NCBI RefSeq assembly: GCF_030709675.1
Contig: NZ_JAUZQD010000002.1
Coordinates: forward strand, 310,001 to 374,000
Origin: Symbioplanes lichenis
GTDB lineage: Bacteria; Actinomycetota; Actinomycetes; Mycobacteriales; Micromonosporaceae
Length of the DNA stretch: 64,000 bases
Reading direction: 5' to 3'
The notes under the pieces are model-generated. The model had not been told where the DNA came from, searched no databases, and worked only from the letters and a program-made list of their open reading frames with translations. Below are positions 7,222 to 15,158 of this stretch, in pieces. How positions within the stretch are numbered: the stretch's first letter is position 1; the number at the start of each line of letters is the position of its first letter. Position numbers and translations under genes: made by a program.

Positions 7222-8039
7222 TTGTTGAGGAAGGCGAGCAGGGCTTCGTTGAACTCGACGGGGTGGCTGGCGTTGATGCCGTGGGGTCCGTCCTTGATGA
7301 CGACGAGCTGGGCGCCGGGGATGGTGTCGGCGGTGCGTTTGCCGCTGTTCTCGAGGGGGACGACGGCGTCGCTGTCGCCGTGGATGACCAGGGTGGGGAT
7401 GGTGATCTTGGCGAGGTCGCCGCGGAAGTCGGTGAGGGCGAAGGCGGCGACGCAGTCGAGGGTGCCCTTGGGGCTGGCGAGGTGGGCGAGTTCCTGGGCG
7501 TAGCGGACCTGGGAGTCGCTGACTTTCGACGACCGGCCGGCCTTGAAGAAGTTCTCGGCGAAGCCGTCGACGAAGGCGATGCGGTCGGCGGTGATGCCTT
7601 CCTGGAACTGTTTGACGGTGTCGTCGTCGAGGGCGCCGTCGGGGTTGTCGTCGCTGGAGTAGAGGTAGGGCGGGACGGCGGCGGCGAAGACGGCGCGGCT
7701 GATGCGGGTGGTGCCGTAGGTGCCGAGGTAGCGGGCGACCTCTCCCCCGCCCATGGAGAAGCCGACGAGGGTGACGCCGGTGAGGTCGAGATGCTGCAGG
7801 AGGGCGTCGAGGTCGGCGGCGAAGGTGTCGTAGTCGTAGCCGTCCCAGGGCTGGCTGCTCTGGCCGAAGCCGCGGCGGTCGTAGGTGATGACGCGTTTGC
7901 CGTCGGCGATGAGGGCGGGGACCTGGTTCTCCCAGCTGCGGCCGGAGAGGGGCCAGCCGTGGATGAGGACGACGGGGTCGCCGGTGCCGAAGTCTTCGTA
8001 GTGGAGTTCGACGTCGTTGGTCACGCTCAGGGTGGGCAT
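7218..8039 (-). CDS. Alpha/beta hydrolase, haloperoxidase/esterase type
   Basis: The 273-residue sequence is a complete alpha/beta hydrolase. The nucleophile elbow GFSMGGGE holds Ser95, the acid is Asp224 (HGDSDAVVP) and the base is His253 (GPHGINASH). An HGWP oxyanion-hole motif is at residues 27-30. The closest named relatives by pattern are cofactor-free (non-haem) chloroperoxidases, many of which act as esterases or perhydrolases. The gene follows ohr on the same strand across a 68-bp gap filled by a long hairpin that includes its ribosome-binding site. A link to peroxide metabolism is suggested by that neighbourhood only. Confidence 0.88.
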   Translation of the reverse strand: MPTLSVTNDVELHYEDFGTGDPVVLIHGWPLSGRSWENQVPALIADGKRVITYDRRGFGQSSQPWDGYDYDTFAADLDALLQHLDLTGVTLVGFSMGGGEVARYLGTYGTTRISRAVFAAAVPPYLYSSDDNPDGALDDDTVKQFQEGITADRIAFVDGFAENFFKAGRSSKVSDSQVRYAQELAHLASPKGTLDCVAAFALTDFRGDLAKITIPTLVIHGDSDAVVPLENSGKRTADTIPGAQLVVIKDGPHGINASHPVEFNEALLAFLNN

Positions 8040-8044
8040 GGGTG

Positions 8045-8100
8045 TTCCTTTCCCGGCTCTGATCAGGGGAAACGAATGTTGATCAGGGCCGGGAAAGGAA
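8045..8100 (-). promoter_or_regulatory. Long hairpin covering the hydrolase ribosome-binding site
   Basis: Two 21-bp arms, 8045-8065 and 8080-8100, are inverted repeats with 20 of 21 pairs and a 14-nt loop. In the minus-strand RNA the 3' arm ends in GGGAAAGGAA, the Shine-Dalgarno sequence, about five bases before the hydrolase ATG. The folded RNA would therefore hide the ribosome-binding site. There is no U tract, so a simple intrinsic terminator is less likely, though it could act as one after ohr. As DNA it could also be an operator for a dimeric protein. Confidence 0.65.
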
Positions 8101-8107
8101 TTGGTGC

Positions 8108-8533
8108 TCAGGCGAGGGTGAGGGTGACGTCGATGTTGCCGCGGGTGGCGTTGCTGTAGGGGCAGACGTGGTGGGCGGCGTCGAGCAGGTCGCGGGCGGT
8201 GGCTTCGTCGACGCTGGGGAGCTCGGCCTCGATGGCGACGACGAGGCCGAAGCCGCCCTGGCCGTTGTCGCCGATGCCGACGTCGACGGTGATGGCGGTG
8301 TCGGTGAGCTCGATCTTGCGGGAGCGGGCGACGGCCTTGAGGGCGCCGTGGAAGCAGGCGGCGTAGCCGGCGGCGAAGAGCTGCTCGGGGTTGGTGTGGG
8401 CGCCGCCGGGTCCGCCCATCTCCTTGGGGACGGACAGGTCGAGGTCGAGGACGCCGTCGCTGGAGCGGCTGTGTCCTGCGCGGCCGTCGCCGGTGGCGGT
8501 GGCGGAGGCGGTGTAGGCGGGCGTGATGGCCAT
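8108..8533 (-). CDS. ohr: Organic hydroperoxide resistance protein Ohr (OsmC family)
   Basis: This 141-residue protein is a thiol peroxidase that reduces organic and fatty-acid hydroperoxides using a Cys pair recycled by lipoylated proteins. The peroxidatic cysteine is Cys60 (AAGYAACFHGAL) and the resolving cysteine is Cys124 (HHVCPYSNATRGN). The length and the N-terminal YTASATATGDGRAGHS motif are those of Ohr rather than OsmC. The gene lies 10 bp downstream of the MarR-type regulator gene and is probably cotranscribed with it from the promoter near 9000. Confidence 0.93.
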   Translation of the reverse strand: MAITPAYTASATATGDGRAGHSRSSDGVLDLDLSVPKEMGGPGGAHTNPEQLFAAGYAACFHGALKAVARSRKIELTDTAITVDVGIGDNGQGGFGLVVAIEAELPSVDEATARDLLDAAHHVCPYSNATRGNIDVTLTLA

Positions 8534-8543
8534 GGTGTTCTCC

Positions 8544-8972
8544 TCAGGTGGTGGCGCTGGTGCGCAGTTTGCCGAGCAGGGTGTGCAGGGTGGTGAATTC
8601 GTCCGGGGTGAGGTCGAGGGTGCAGCCGAGGCGGGTGGGGAGGTCGGCGAGGCGGTCGGCGAGGAGCATGCCTTTGGGGCTGAGCTCGGTCCAGACCTTG
8701 CGCTGGTCGCTCTCGCCGCGGCCGCGCAGGGTGAGGCCGCGCTGGTCGAGGCGGCGCAGCAGGGGTGAGAGGGTGCCGCTGTCGAGGCCGAGGATCTTGC
8801 CGAGGGCGCCGACGGTGAGGGTGCCGTGCTCGGCGATGACGCGCAGGGCGAGGAACTGGGGGTAGGTGAGGTCTTCGGCGTCGAGGGCGGGCCGGTAGAG
8901 GGCGGTCATGGCCCGGGAGGCGGCGTAGAGCTCGAAGCAGATCATGCCGTCGAGGCCGGTGGTCTCACGCAT
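8544..8972 (-). CDS. ohrR: OhrR-type MarR family regulator
   Basis: This 142-residue winged-helix repressor carries the reactive cysteine of OhrR at Cys12 in the context ICFELYAASRAMT. The DNA-binding helices are around LTVGALGKILGLDSGTLSPL (residues about 50-70), and the wing is RGESDQRKVWTELS. Oxidation of the cysteine by organic peroxide releases OhrR from DNA and induces ohr; that is established for the family. The frame could begin about 100 codons further upstream, but the MarR fold begins at ATG 8972, which also leaves the palindromic operator upstream. Followed by ohr after 10 bp. Confidence 0.92.
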   Translation of the reverse strand: MRETTGLDGMICFELYAASRAMTALYRPALDAEDLTYPQFLALRVIAEHGTLTVGALGKILGLDSGTLSPLLRRLDQRGLTLRGRGESDQRKVWTELSPKGMLLADRLADLPTRLGCTLDLTPDEFTTLHTLLGKLRTSATT

Positions 8973-8986
8973 GCCGAGAACAGTAG

Positions 8987-9005
8987 TGCCCAATTTAATT
9001 GGGCA
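8987..9005. promoter_or_regulatory. OhrR operator palindrome
   Basis: TGCCCAATTTAATTGGGCA is a perfect 19-bp palindrome, 15 bp upstream of the ohrR start codon. It resembles known OhrR boxes, which are AT-rich AATT-centred palindromes. A second imperfect AATT/GCGCAA half-site continues to about 9030. The divergent acetyltransferase gene starts at 9054, so its promoter may share the control. Confidence 0.75.
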
Positions 9006-9053
9006 CAATTGAGTTGCGCACAATGTGGTTGCGGGCACATCTAGGATCGTGCC

Positions 9054-9542
9054 GTGGTGAGTTTCGTGGTGCTGCCCGTTCCGGCGATGCGGGCGATGAT
9101 CGACGGTGATCTGGTGAAAGCGAGCGCGGCGGCGGGCTGCCCGCTGTCCCCCTGGCTGATGAGTGAGTCGTGGCTGTGGGCGATCCGCGCCGAGCAGGTC
9201 GAGCAGGATCCGGCGGCCGGCGAGTGGGTGGCGCGGGCGGCGGTCGAGGGCGGGCAGGTGGTCGGGCACGCGGGCTTCCATGGGCCGCCGGACGCCGAGG
9301 GGCGCGTCGAGGTGGGCTACACGACCGATCCGGCTTTCCGGCGGCGCGGGCTGGGCCGGGCGATGCTGGGCGAGCTGATCCGCCGGGCTTCCGGCGATTC
9401 CCGCGTACGCATCGTGCGCGCGAGCATCTCCCCGGACAACGCCGCCTCCCTCGCGACCGTCGCGCCGTTCGGGTTCGAGCGGGTGGGCGAGCAGTGGGAC
9501 GAGGAGGACGGGCTGGAGACCCTCTACGAGTTGAGGGTGTGA
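9054..9542 (+). CDS. GNAT family N-acetyltransferase
   Basis: The 162-residue protein contains a standard GNAT domain. The acetyl-CoA pyrophosphate loop is VGYTTDPAFRRRGLGRAML (about residues 91-109), and the C-terminal strand-helix is ASISPDNAASLATVAPFGFERVG. The substrate is unknown. GTG 9054 is immediately followed by a second GTG, so either may serve. Divergent from ohrR; the shared intergenic region holds the OhrR operator. The 3' end overlaps the convergent nuclease-fold gene by 19 bp. Confidence 0.82.
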   Translation: MVSFVVLPVPAMRAMIDGDLVKASAAAGCPLSPWLMSESWLWAIRAEQVEQDPAAGEWVARAAVEGGQVVGHAGFHGPPDAEGRVEVGYTTDPAFRRRGLGRAMLGELIRRASGDSRVRIVRASISPDNAASLATVAPFGFERVGEQWDEEDGLETLYELRV

Positions 9543-10318
9543 GCCTGGCCGAGGTGCACGACCAGGGGCCGGTGGTCGGAGACGTCGACGGCCGGGGTGC
9601 GTACCTGCAGGACGGTGCCCAGGGCGTCGCCGCCGCGCGGGTCGGCGAGGATGTGGTCGAGCTGGGCCTTGGGCGCGGGGCTGGGATAGGTGGGGCTGGC
9701 CTTGGCCAGGGCGCGCCAGCCGGTGAAGGCGCGGACGGGTCCGACGGGCATGTTGAGGTCGCCGAGCAGCACGCGCGGGGCGGGCAGGGCGCGCAGGGCG
9801 CGGACGGCGTGGCGCAGCTGGCGCAGGTTCCAGCCGGGGACGAACGACAGGTGGGTGTTGGCGACGGTCATGGGCCCGGCCGGGGAGTCGATGACGGCGG
9901 CGATCATGACGCGGGGCTCGTCCTTGAGCAGCAGCAGCTTGCGGTCGGGGACCCAGACGGGTGAGCGGATCGGGGCGCCGGGCAGCTGGGTGATCTGCCA
10001 GCGCAGCACGGGCCAGCGGCTGACCAGGGCGATGCCGTAGAGGGGGTTGAGGTTGTCGTCCTCGGAGTGCCAGGGTTTCCAGGTCTCCCCCGGCGTGCCG
10101 ACCACGGCGGCGGCGAAGCGGTGGGCGGGGGCGCCCAGGGCGTCGGCGGCGATGGCGGTCAGGTCGAGCAGGCCGCTGCGGGGCTGGGCGCGGTCGACCT
10201 CCTGCAGCCCGAGGACGTCCGCGTCGAGGTCGGCGACGGCGGCGGCGATACGCTCGGCGTGGACGACGCCGTCGGACAGCGAGCGGCCGTGCAGGAGATT
10301 GAAGGTACCCAGGCGCAC
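9524..10318 (-). CDS. Endonuclease/exonuclease/phosphatase family protein
   Basis: The 264-residue protein has the full set of motifs of the DNase I/exonuclease III/sphingomyelinase fold: TFNLLHG at the start, GLQEVDR with the metal-binding Glu (about residue 40), NTHLSF (about 154), GDLNMPV (about 186), LDHILA, and the C-terminal SDHRPLVV with the catalytic His. No signal peptide is evident, so it is likely cytoplasmic. Members hydrolyse phosphodiesters of nucleic acids or lipids; the target cannot be told from sequence. Confidence 0.85.
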   Translation of the reverse strand: MRLGTFNLLHGRSLSDGVVHAERIAAAVADLDADVLGLQEVDRAQPRSGLLDLTAIAADALGAPAHRFAAAVVGTPGETWKPWHSEDDNLNPLYGIALVSRWPVLRWQITQLPGAPIRSPVWVPDRKLLLLKDEPRVMIAAVIDSPAGPMTVANTHLSFVPGWNLRQLRHAVRALRALPAPRVLLGDLNMPVGPVRAFTGWRALAKASPTYPSPAPKAQLDHILADPRGGDALGTVLQVRTPAVDVSDHRPLVVHLGQAHTLNS

Positions 10319-10354
10319 GGCAATGACCTTAGCGCCGTGGGAGGAGGAGGGCTC

Positions 10355-10441
10355 GTGTTCAAGGCTGTGTGCTGTCTGCTGAGCGTGTTGACGATGATCG
10401 GTGCCGCGGGGATCTGGTTGCGGCGCCGGCGTGGTCTATAA
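10355..10441 (+). CDS. Small (28-residue) membrane peptide
   Basis: A GTG at 10355 is preceded by GGAGGAGG at good spacing, the strongest Shine-Dalgarno in this part of the window. It opens a 28-codon frame ending in TAA at 10439-10441. The peptide begins MFKAVCCLLSV, has one hydrophobic helix of about 18 residues with a Cys-Cys pair, and ends in WLRRRRGL, so the basic end would face the cytoplasm. It lies 7 bp before the next gene's ATG, suggesting cotranscription. I do not recognise a family. Confidence 0.55.
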   Translation: MFKAVCCLLSVLTMIGAAGIWLRRRRGL

Positions 10442-10448
10442 AGTTCTC

Positions 10449-10919
10449 ATGACTGAAGATGATCTCGTCGCGCGGCTCGAGGAGCAGGAGCGGCGGCTGA
10501 CGTTCCGCCGGTTCGACAACGCGGACGCCTGGCATCTGGGCAGCCTGCTGGTGGATCTGGCCACGGGCCGGGACCTGGCGATCGCGGTGGACATCCGGCG
10601 GGGCCCGCAGCAGCTGTTCCACGCCGCGCTGCCGGGCAGCACCGCCGACAACGACCATTGGATCGCGCGCAAGGTGCGGGTGGTGGAGCGCTTCGCGGCG
10701 TCGTCCTACCTGGTGGGGCGGCGGCTGGCGGCCAAGGGCGAGCAGCTCGACGCGAAGTACGGCGTGGATCCGGCCGACTTCGCCGCGCACGGGGGCGCCT
10801 TCCCCGTACGCGTGGAGGGGGTGGGGGTCGTCGGCGTGGTGACCGTGTCGGGTCTCCCCCAGGCCGACGACCACGCGCTGGTCGTCGAGGCGATCGAGAG
10901 TTTTCTCAGCGAGAGCTGA
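10449..10919 (+). CDS. UPF0303 / haem-degrading-domain (HbpS/GlcG-like) protein
   Basis: The 156-residue protein matches the UPF0303 pattern: an N-terminal helix LVARLEEQERRLTF, then RFDNADAWHLGSLLVD, LAIAVDIRRGPQQLFHAALPG, and a C-terminal FPVRVEGVGVVGVVTVSGLPQ strand pair. Databases group this family with HbpS/GlcG haem-binding folds. Whether it binds haem is not visible here. The frame extends further upstream, but ATG 10449 is the family start and follows directly on the small peptide gene. Confidence 0.82.
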   Translation: MTEDDLVARLEEQERRLTFRRFDNADAWHLGSLLVDLATGRDLAIAVDIRRGPQQLFHAALPGSTADNDHWIARKVRVVERFAASSYLVGRRLAAKGEQLDAKYGVDPADFAAHGGAFPVRVEGVGVVGVVTVSGLPQADDHALVVEAIESFLSES

Positions 10920-11000
10920 GCCGCCGCCGGGCGGCAGCGAAAGCTGAACGCCCGGGCGGCGGCAAAAGGCGGCGGCAAAAGGCGGCAGCGAAAAGGCGGC

Positions 11001-11351
11001 TCAGCCGGCAGCCAGGCGCCGGCCGCGTTTGCCCAGCGGCACCTCGGACAGGTCGGTGGTCTGGGTGGTGAGGTTCTTGTACGCGTACCCGCGCGCCTCG
11101 AGCCACGTCACCGCGGCGGCCCGCGCGGCGGCGGTGACGGCCGGGATGCCCTCCTCGTCGGCGGCGGTCCCCGCGTAGCGGAAGGTGAAGAACGGCCGCG
11201 CCGCGATGTCGTAGGTGATGGTGCCGTGCTCGGTGAAGGCGGCGTCGGTCACCTGGTGCTTGTCGGCGTCGGCGAGCAGGGCGGTGCGCTGCTCGGCGGT
11301 GAGCGCGTCGAAGGCGCCCTTGACGGTGACTCGGATCGTGCGGCTGCTCAT
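11001..11351 (-). CDS. DUF6204 family protein
   Basis: The 116-residue sequence (RTIRVTVKGAFDALTAEQRT at the start, THGTITYDI-like and FFTFRYAG segments in the middle, and GRRLAAG at the end) fits the small actinobacterial DUF6204 family, which has no assigned function. It is alpha/beta in character with no signal peptide. The gap before it (10920-11000) contains short GGCGGCAAAA repeats and may hold a terminator for the convergent gene. Confidence 0.75.
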   Translation of the reverse strand: MSSRTIRVTVKGAFDALTAEQRTALLADADKHQVTDAAFTEHGTITYDIAARPFFTFRYAGTAADEEGIPAVTAAARAAAVTWLEARGYAYKNLTTQTTDLSEVPLGKRGRRLAAG

Positions 11352-11395
11352 GTGGGCTCACGCTAGGGCCCGCGGGGGCGCCGGGGCCACCGATT

Positions 11396-11974
11396 TCAGG
11401 TGCGTGTGGCGTGCAGCAGCAGCCCGGGCATGGTGAGGTCGCGGGCGACGACCTCGGCGGGCTGCACCCGGGCGCCGGCCCACCACGGTGCGGCGGCACA
11501 GCGCTGCAGATATTTCGGGGTGAGTCCCCAGCCCCGGCCCGCGTCGGCGGCGACGGCCAGCACGAGCAGCAGTCCGCCGGGGACGGTCAGCTGCGGCAGC
11601 CGGGCCACGTAGTCGCGGGCCGCGGTGTCGTCCGTGCGGGCGAGGTTGTGCAGCAGCCCGCAGTCGATGACCGTGTCGAAGGCGGGCAGGTCGATGCGGG
11701 TGGCGTCGCCCACCTCGAACCGGGCGCTGAGCCCGGTGGCCTTGGCGCGGGCGGCCTCGACGGCCACGGGTGAGATGTCGATGCCGGTGACCTGGTGGCC
11801 GTGGCGGGCCAGGGCGATCGCGAGCTCGCCGGTGCCGCAGCCGAGGTCCAGGACGCGGGGTCCGCGGACGGTGTTGTCGAGCAGCGCGGCGAGGGCCGGT
11901 TGCGGGCCGCCGATCTCCCACGGCGCCTGGCCGCTGCGGTGGAGCTGGTCGAAGTCGTGGCCTGCCGCGGTCAT
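11396..11974 (-). CDS. Class I SAM-dependent methyltransferase
   Basis: This 192-residue protein has the glycine-rich SAM motif VLDLGCGTGELAIAL (about residues 40-54), the acidic end of strand 2 (VTGIDISPVAV), and a motif-III-like GGLLLVLAVA. It begins with a DFDQLHRSGQAPWEIGGPQP segment typical of small-molecule methyltransferases annotated as thiopurine/tellurite-type. It is the last gene of an operon, overlapping the small LuxR-type gene by 4 bp (ATGA). Confidence 0.85.
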   Translation of the reverse strand: MTAAGHDFDQLHRSGQAPWEIGGPQPALAALLDNTVRGPRVLDLGCGTGELAIALARHGHQVTGIDISPVAVEAARAKATGLSARFEVGDATRIDLPAFDTVIDCGLLHNLARTDDTAARDYVARLPQLTVPGGLLLVLAVAADAGRGWGLTPKYLQRCAAAPWWAGARVQPAEVVARDLTMPGLLLHATRT

Positions 11975-12552
11975 GTGGGCCCGCCGGTGGGCAGGCTGCC
12001 GGGGCCGCGCTGGCGCAGGTAGGCCAGGACGGCTTCGCGGGTGGTGCGCACCCCGAACAGGGCGCGGGCCTCGGCGATGCGCCGGTTGGCGGTGCGCAGG
12101 GACAGGAACTCGGCGGCCGCGGCGGCGGCGATGGTGTCGCCGGCGGCGAGGCGGTCGAGCAGGGCGCGTTGCTCGGCGACCAGCGGGACGACGGGGGTGT
12201 CGCCGTCGTGCAGGGGGGTGGCCGGGGGTGCGGGCGGGGCGGTGGTGCCGGTGTGGACCGGGCCGAGCCGGCTGAGGTCGTCGACCAGGGCCCGGCCGAC
12301 GGGGGTGGTGGTGTCGCAGACGGCGACGATGCCGGCGCCGCGGGCGGCGGCGAGCATGGCCAGCTGCAGGGTGTCGTGGTCGCCGATGCGCCCGTGCAGG
12401 ACCAGGCGGTCGCCGGTGACGTCCCAGGCCGGGTCGGGCAGGGCGAAGCCCTCGCGCAGGGTCCAGCCGTCGCGGGCGTAGCGGCGCAGGACGGTGTCGG
12501 CGTCGGAGGTGGTGGACACGACGTGGCGGGGGGCGTCAGTCTGTCGGTTCAC
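11971..12552 (-). CDS. LuxR-type HTH regulator with a divergent N-terminal domain
   Basis: The C-terminal 60 residues (of 193) form a LuxR/GerE helix-turn-helix, from LVAEQRALLDRLAAGDT through FLSLRTANRRIAEARALFGV to REAVLAYL. The N-terminal 120 residues are not a receiver domain: no phospho-Asp pocket is visible, and the segment looks like a small alpha/beta sensor or a degenerate response-regulator fold. It overlaps both neighbours by 4 bp, so it is translated with the large LuxR regulator and the methyltransferase. Confidence 0.75.
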   Translation of the reverse strand: MNRQTDAPRHVVSTTSDADTVLRRYARDGWTLREGFALPDPAWDVTGDRLVLHGRIGDHDTLQLAMLAAARGAGIVAVCDTTTPVGRALVDDLSRLGPVHTGTTAPPAPPATPLHDGDTPVVPLVAEQRALLDRLAAGDTIAAAAAAEFLSLRTANRRIAEARALFGVRTTREAVLAYLRQRGPGSLPTGGPT

Positions 12553-15074
12553 CGGCGATCCTCACGGTCGTCTCGGGCGGCGGGGACCTCGGCGTCTCCG
12601 GATGGGCGGGCCCGGCCCGGCGCGGCCGGGGCCGGGTCGAGCTGGGTGAGGGCCAGGGCGGCGGCCTCGGTGCGGGTGCGGGCGCCGAGCTTACGCATCC
12701 CGGCGCGGATGTGCGTGTCGACCGTCTCGGTGGAGATGCCCAGCTGCCCGGCGATGCGGCGGGTGGGTTCCCCGGCGGCGACCAGGCGCAGCACGTCGAG
12801 TTCGCGGCGGGTGAGGCTGCTGCCGGAGCGGGGGCTGCGCCGGTCGCGCTGGATGTGGTGGCGGCGCAGCCCGCGGCGGGCCCGGCCGGCCAGCACGACC
12901 AGCCCGGCGGTGTCGGCGAGCTGCTCGGCGGCCAGCAGCGCGTCGACGGCCCGCTGGGGGTCGGTGTCGAGCAGGCCGGCGGCCAGCAGGCAGCGGATGC
13001 GTTCGCGCAGGACGCTGCCGTCCCAGGTGTCGGCGGCGGCGGTGAAGCCGGTGCCGGTGGCCCAGGCGGTGACGGTGCCGGCGGCGGCCGGGGGCAGGCT
13101 CGCGGCGGCGGCGGCGGGGGCGGGTGTCCCGGCGTCGTAGGCGGCCCAGTACGAGGTGATCTCCCCGAGCCCGGCGAGCAGTCCCGCTCCGGGGGCCGGG
13201 CCGGGGTCGGCGGCCCGGTCGGGTTGCCCGTCGAGCCAGGCGGCCTCGCGGGCCACCCAGGCGGCGGCGGGATGGGTGGTGGCGCCGGCGAGCCGGGCGC
13301 GGGCGGCGGCGAGCAGCCCGGTGTCGGCCTCGGCCAGGGCGGTGGCGGCCAGGGCGTAGCCGCGGGCGTCGTCGGGCAGGGACCGGTCGCTCAGGTTGCC
13401 GCTGCGCCGCACCACGTCGTCGGGGGCGGAGGCGTGCAGCAGCTCGGCCCAGTCGGCGACGGCCAGGAAGCGGGTCTGCCAGCTGTACGCGAGGGCCTCG
13501 CCGGCGGCCGACGCGGCGGTGCGCGCCACGGCGGCGGCCTCGGCCGGGCGGGCGTCGGCGAGCAGATGTTCCACGAGCAGCCAGGCACTCCACCGCCCGG
13601 TCAGCGGGTCGGCCGCACCGGCTGCGGCGGTGAGGGCGGATTCCCAGCCGGGCACCCGGTGGGCGGCGCGGACGGCGGCGAGCGCGGCGGCCACCCCGGG
13701 TGGCGGGCTGCCGTGCCGGGCGGCGATCTTCTCCGCGGTGTCCAGGGCCAGGGCCGGGTCGGTGGCCAGGTCGGCGAGCAGCAGGATGCGGTCGCGGGCG
13801 GCGGCGACCCCGGCGGCGGCCGCGTCGGGCACCGGCCGCACGGCGTCGCGGGCCCCGGCGGGGTCGCCGGCCTGCAGCAGGGCCTCGCCGCGCAGCACGT
13901 CGGCCTCGACCCCGAGCGGTGCGGGGGTGGTGAGCACGCGGGCGGCGGCGTGGGGACGGCCGGCGGCCAGCAGCGCGTCGGCGGCGGCGAGGCGCACCCG
14001 CGGGTCCGGGCGTACGCCGGGCAGCTCGCAGGCGAACAGCAGCAGCTCGCCGCGCTCGGTGCCGCCGGCGCGGTCGGCGGCGGCCAGGGCGGCCCGGTAG
14101 GCGCCGTCGGTGTCGCCGGCGGCGGCCAGGTGCCGGGCGGCCTCGAAGCCGGTGGTCAGGGTGGCGAGGGCCTTGTGCAGCTCGAGCCGGGAGTCGCCGT
14201 CGAGCAGCCCGGCGGCGGTCTCGGCGATGTAGGCCGACACGGGCACGAGGCCGTCGCCGGCGTCGGTGACCAGCCCGGCCTCGCGCAGCACGGCGGCGCC
14301 CGCTCCGAGCAGGGCCTCGGGGGCGGGCCGGCCGAGCAGCCCGAGCGCGGCCAGGGCGGTGCGGGCGGCGCGGGGCAGGTCGGCCAGGGCGGTCGCGATC
14401 GCGTAGGCCACCTGGTCGATGTCGCCGGCGGGGGCGGCGCCGCGGCCGGTGCCGGCGTCGCGGGCCAGGGCGACCACGGCGAGGGGGTTGCCGCCGGCGC
14501 GGGCGGTGACCGCGGCCAGCTCGGCGTCGCCCAGGTGCGCCGCGGTGCGCCGGGCCAGGGCGGTCGCCTCGCCGGGGGTGAGGGCGGGCACGTCGAGCCA
14601 GGCGGTGGCGGCCGCGCGCAGCGCCTCGACGGTGGCGCCGGGAAGCCGGTGCGGGGTGCGCAGGGCGGCGACGACGCGGACGTGGGCGGCCAGGTGCGGC
14701 AGGGCGGCCAGGGTGGCCGGGTCGGCGTGCTGCAGGTCGTCGAGCACCAGCAGCCCGCCGCGCACCCGCGAGCGCACGGCCTCGGCCAGCAGCGGCACGT
14801 CGTGGGCGGGCAGGCGGGCCTTCACCGCCCGCGACAGCGCCAGGGCGGGCACGGTGGCGAGCATGGCCAGGCCGCCGCCGGCGAACACCGGCCCGGCGGC
14901 GGCGCCGGCGATCGCCTGCAGCAGCGTGCTGCGCCCGGCGCCGGGCGCGCCGGTGAGCACGACGAGCCCGGGTCGGCGCAGGTGTGCCGCTGCCAGACCG
15001 GCCAGGTCCCGCTGTGCCACACACGCCCCCATTCCGCCGCAGCCCCCAGCGGCGTCCGGCTCTGGCACGAACAC
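12549..15074 (-). CDS. Large ATP-binding LuxR (LAL) transcriptional regulator
   Basis: The 841-residue protein has the STAND/LAL layout: a P-loop GAPGAGRSTLL near residues 40-50, a Walker B region LLVLDDLQHADP (about 111-122), a long Ala-rich helical (TPR-like) middle, and a C-terminal LuxR HTH (LTRRELDVLRLVAAGEPTRR, then ISTETVDTHIRAGMRKLGA). Such proteins integrate a ligand or protein signal with ATP binding and activate nearby genes. The start is uncertain: GTG 15074 is the outermost, but ATG 15032 (MGACVAQRDL) gives a more typical N-terminus. It overlaps the next gene by 4 bp. Divergent from the dynamin operon. Confidence 0.82.
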   Translation of the reverse strand: MFVPEPDAAGGCGGMGACVAQRDLAGLAAAHLRRPGLVVLTGAPGAGRSTLLQAIAGAAAGPVFAGGGLAMLATVPALALSRAVKARLPAHDVPLLAEAVRSRVRGGLLVLDDLQHADPATLAALPHLAAHVRVVAALRTPHRLPGATVEALRAAATAWLDVPALTPGEATALARRTAAHLGDAELAAVTARAGGNPLAVVALARDAGTGRGAAPAGDIDQVAYAIATALADLPRAARTALAALGLLGRPAPEALLGAGAAVLREAGLVTDAGDGLVPVSAYIAETAAGLLDGDSRLELHKALATLTTGFEAARHLAAAGDTDGAYRAALAAADRAGGTERGELLLFACELPGVRPDPRVRLAAADALLAAGRPHAAARVLTTPAPLGVEADVLRGEALLQAGDPAGARDAVRPVPDAAAAGVAAARDRILLLADLATDPALALDTAEKIAARHGSPPPGVAAALAAVRAAHRVPGWESALTAAAGAADPLTGRWSAWLLVEHLLADARPAEAAAVARTAASAAGEALAYSWQTRFLAVADWAELLHASAPDDVVRRSGNLSDRSLPDDARGYALAATALAEADTGLLAAARARLAGATTHPAAAWVAREAAWLDGQPDRAADPGPAPGAGLLAGLGEITSYWAAYDAGTPAPAAAAASLPPAAAGTVTAWATGTGFTAAADTWDGSVLRERIRCLLAAGLLDTDPQRAVDALLAAEQLADTAGLVVLAGRARRGLRRHHIQRDRRSPRSGSSLTRRELDVLRLVAAGEPTRRIAGQLGISTETVDTHIRAGMRKLGARTRTEAAALALTQLDPAPAAPGRARPSGDAEVPAARDDREDRR

Positions 15075-15158
15075 GGGAGTCGCGCGAGCACCCGGGTCCG
15101 TAGTCTTCTCCCTGCGGCGGGCGATCCGGTCTGCCCGCGAACGGGAAGAGGAGCGCCC

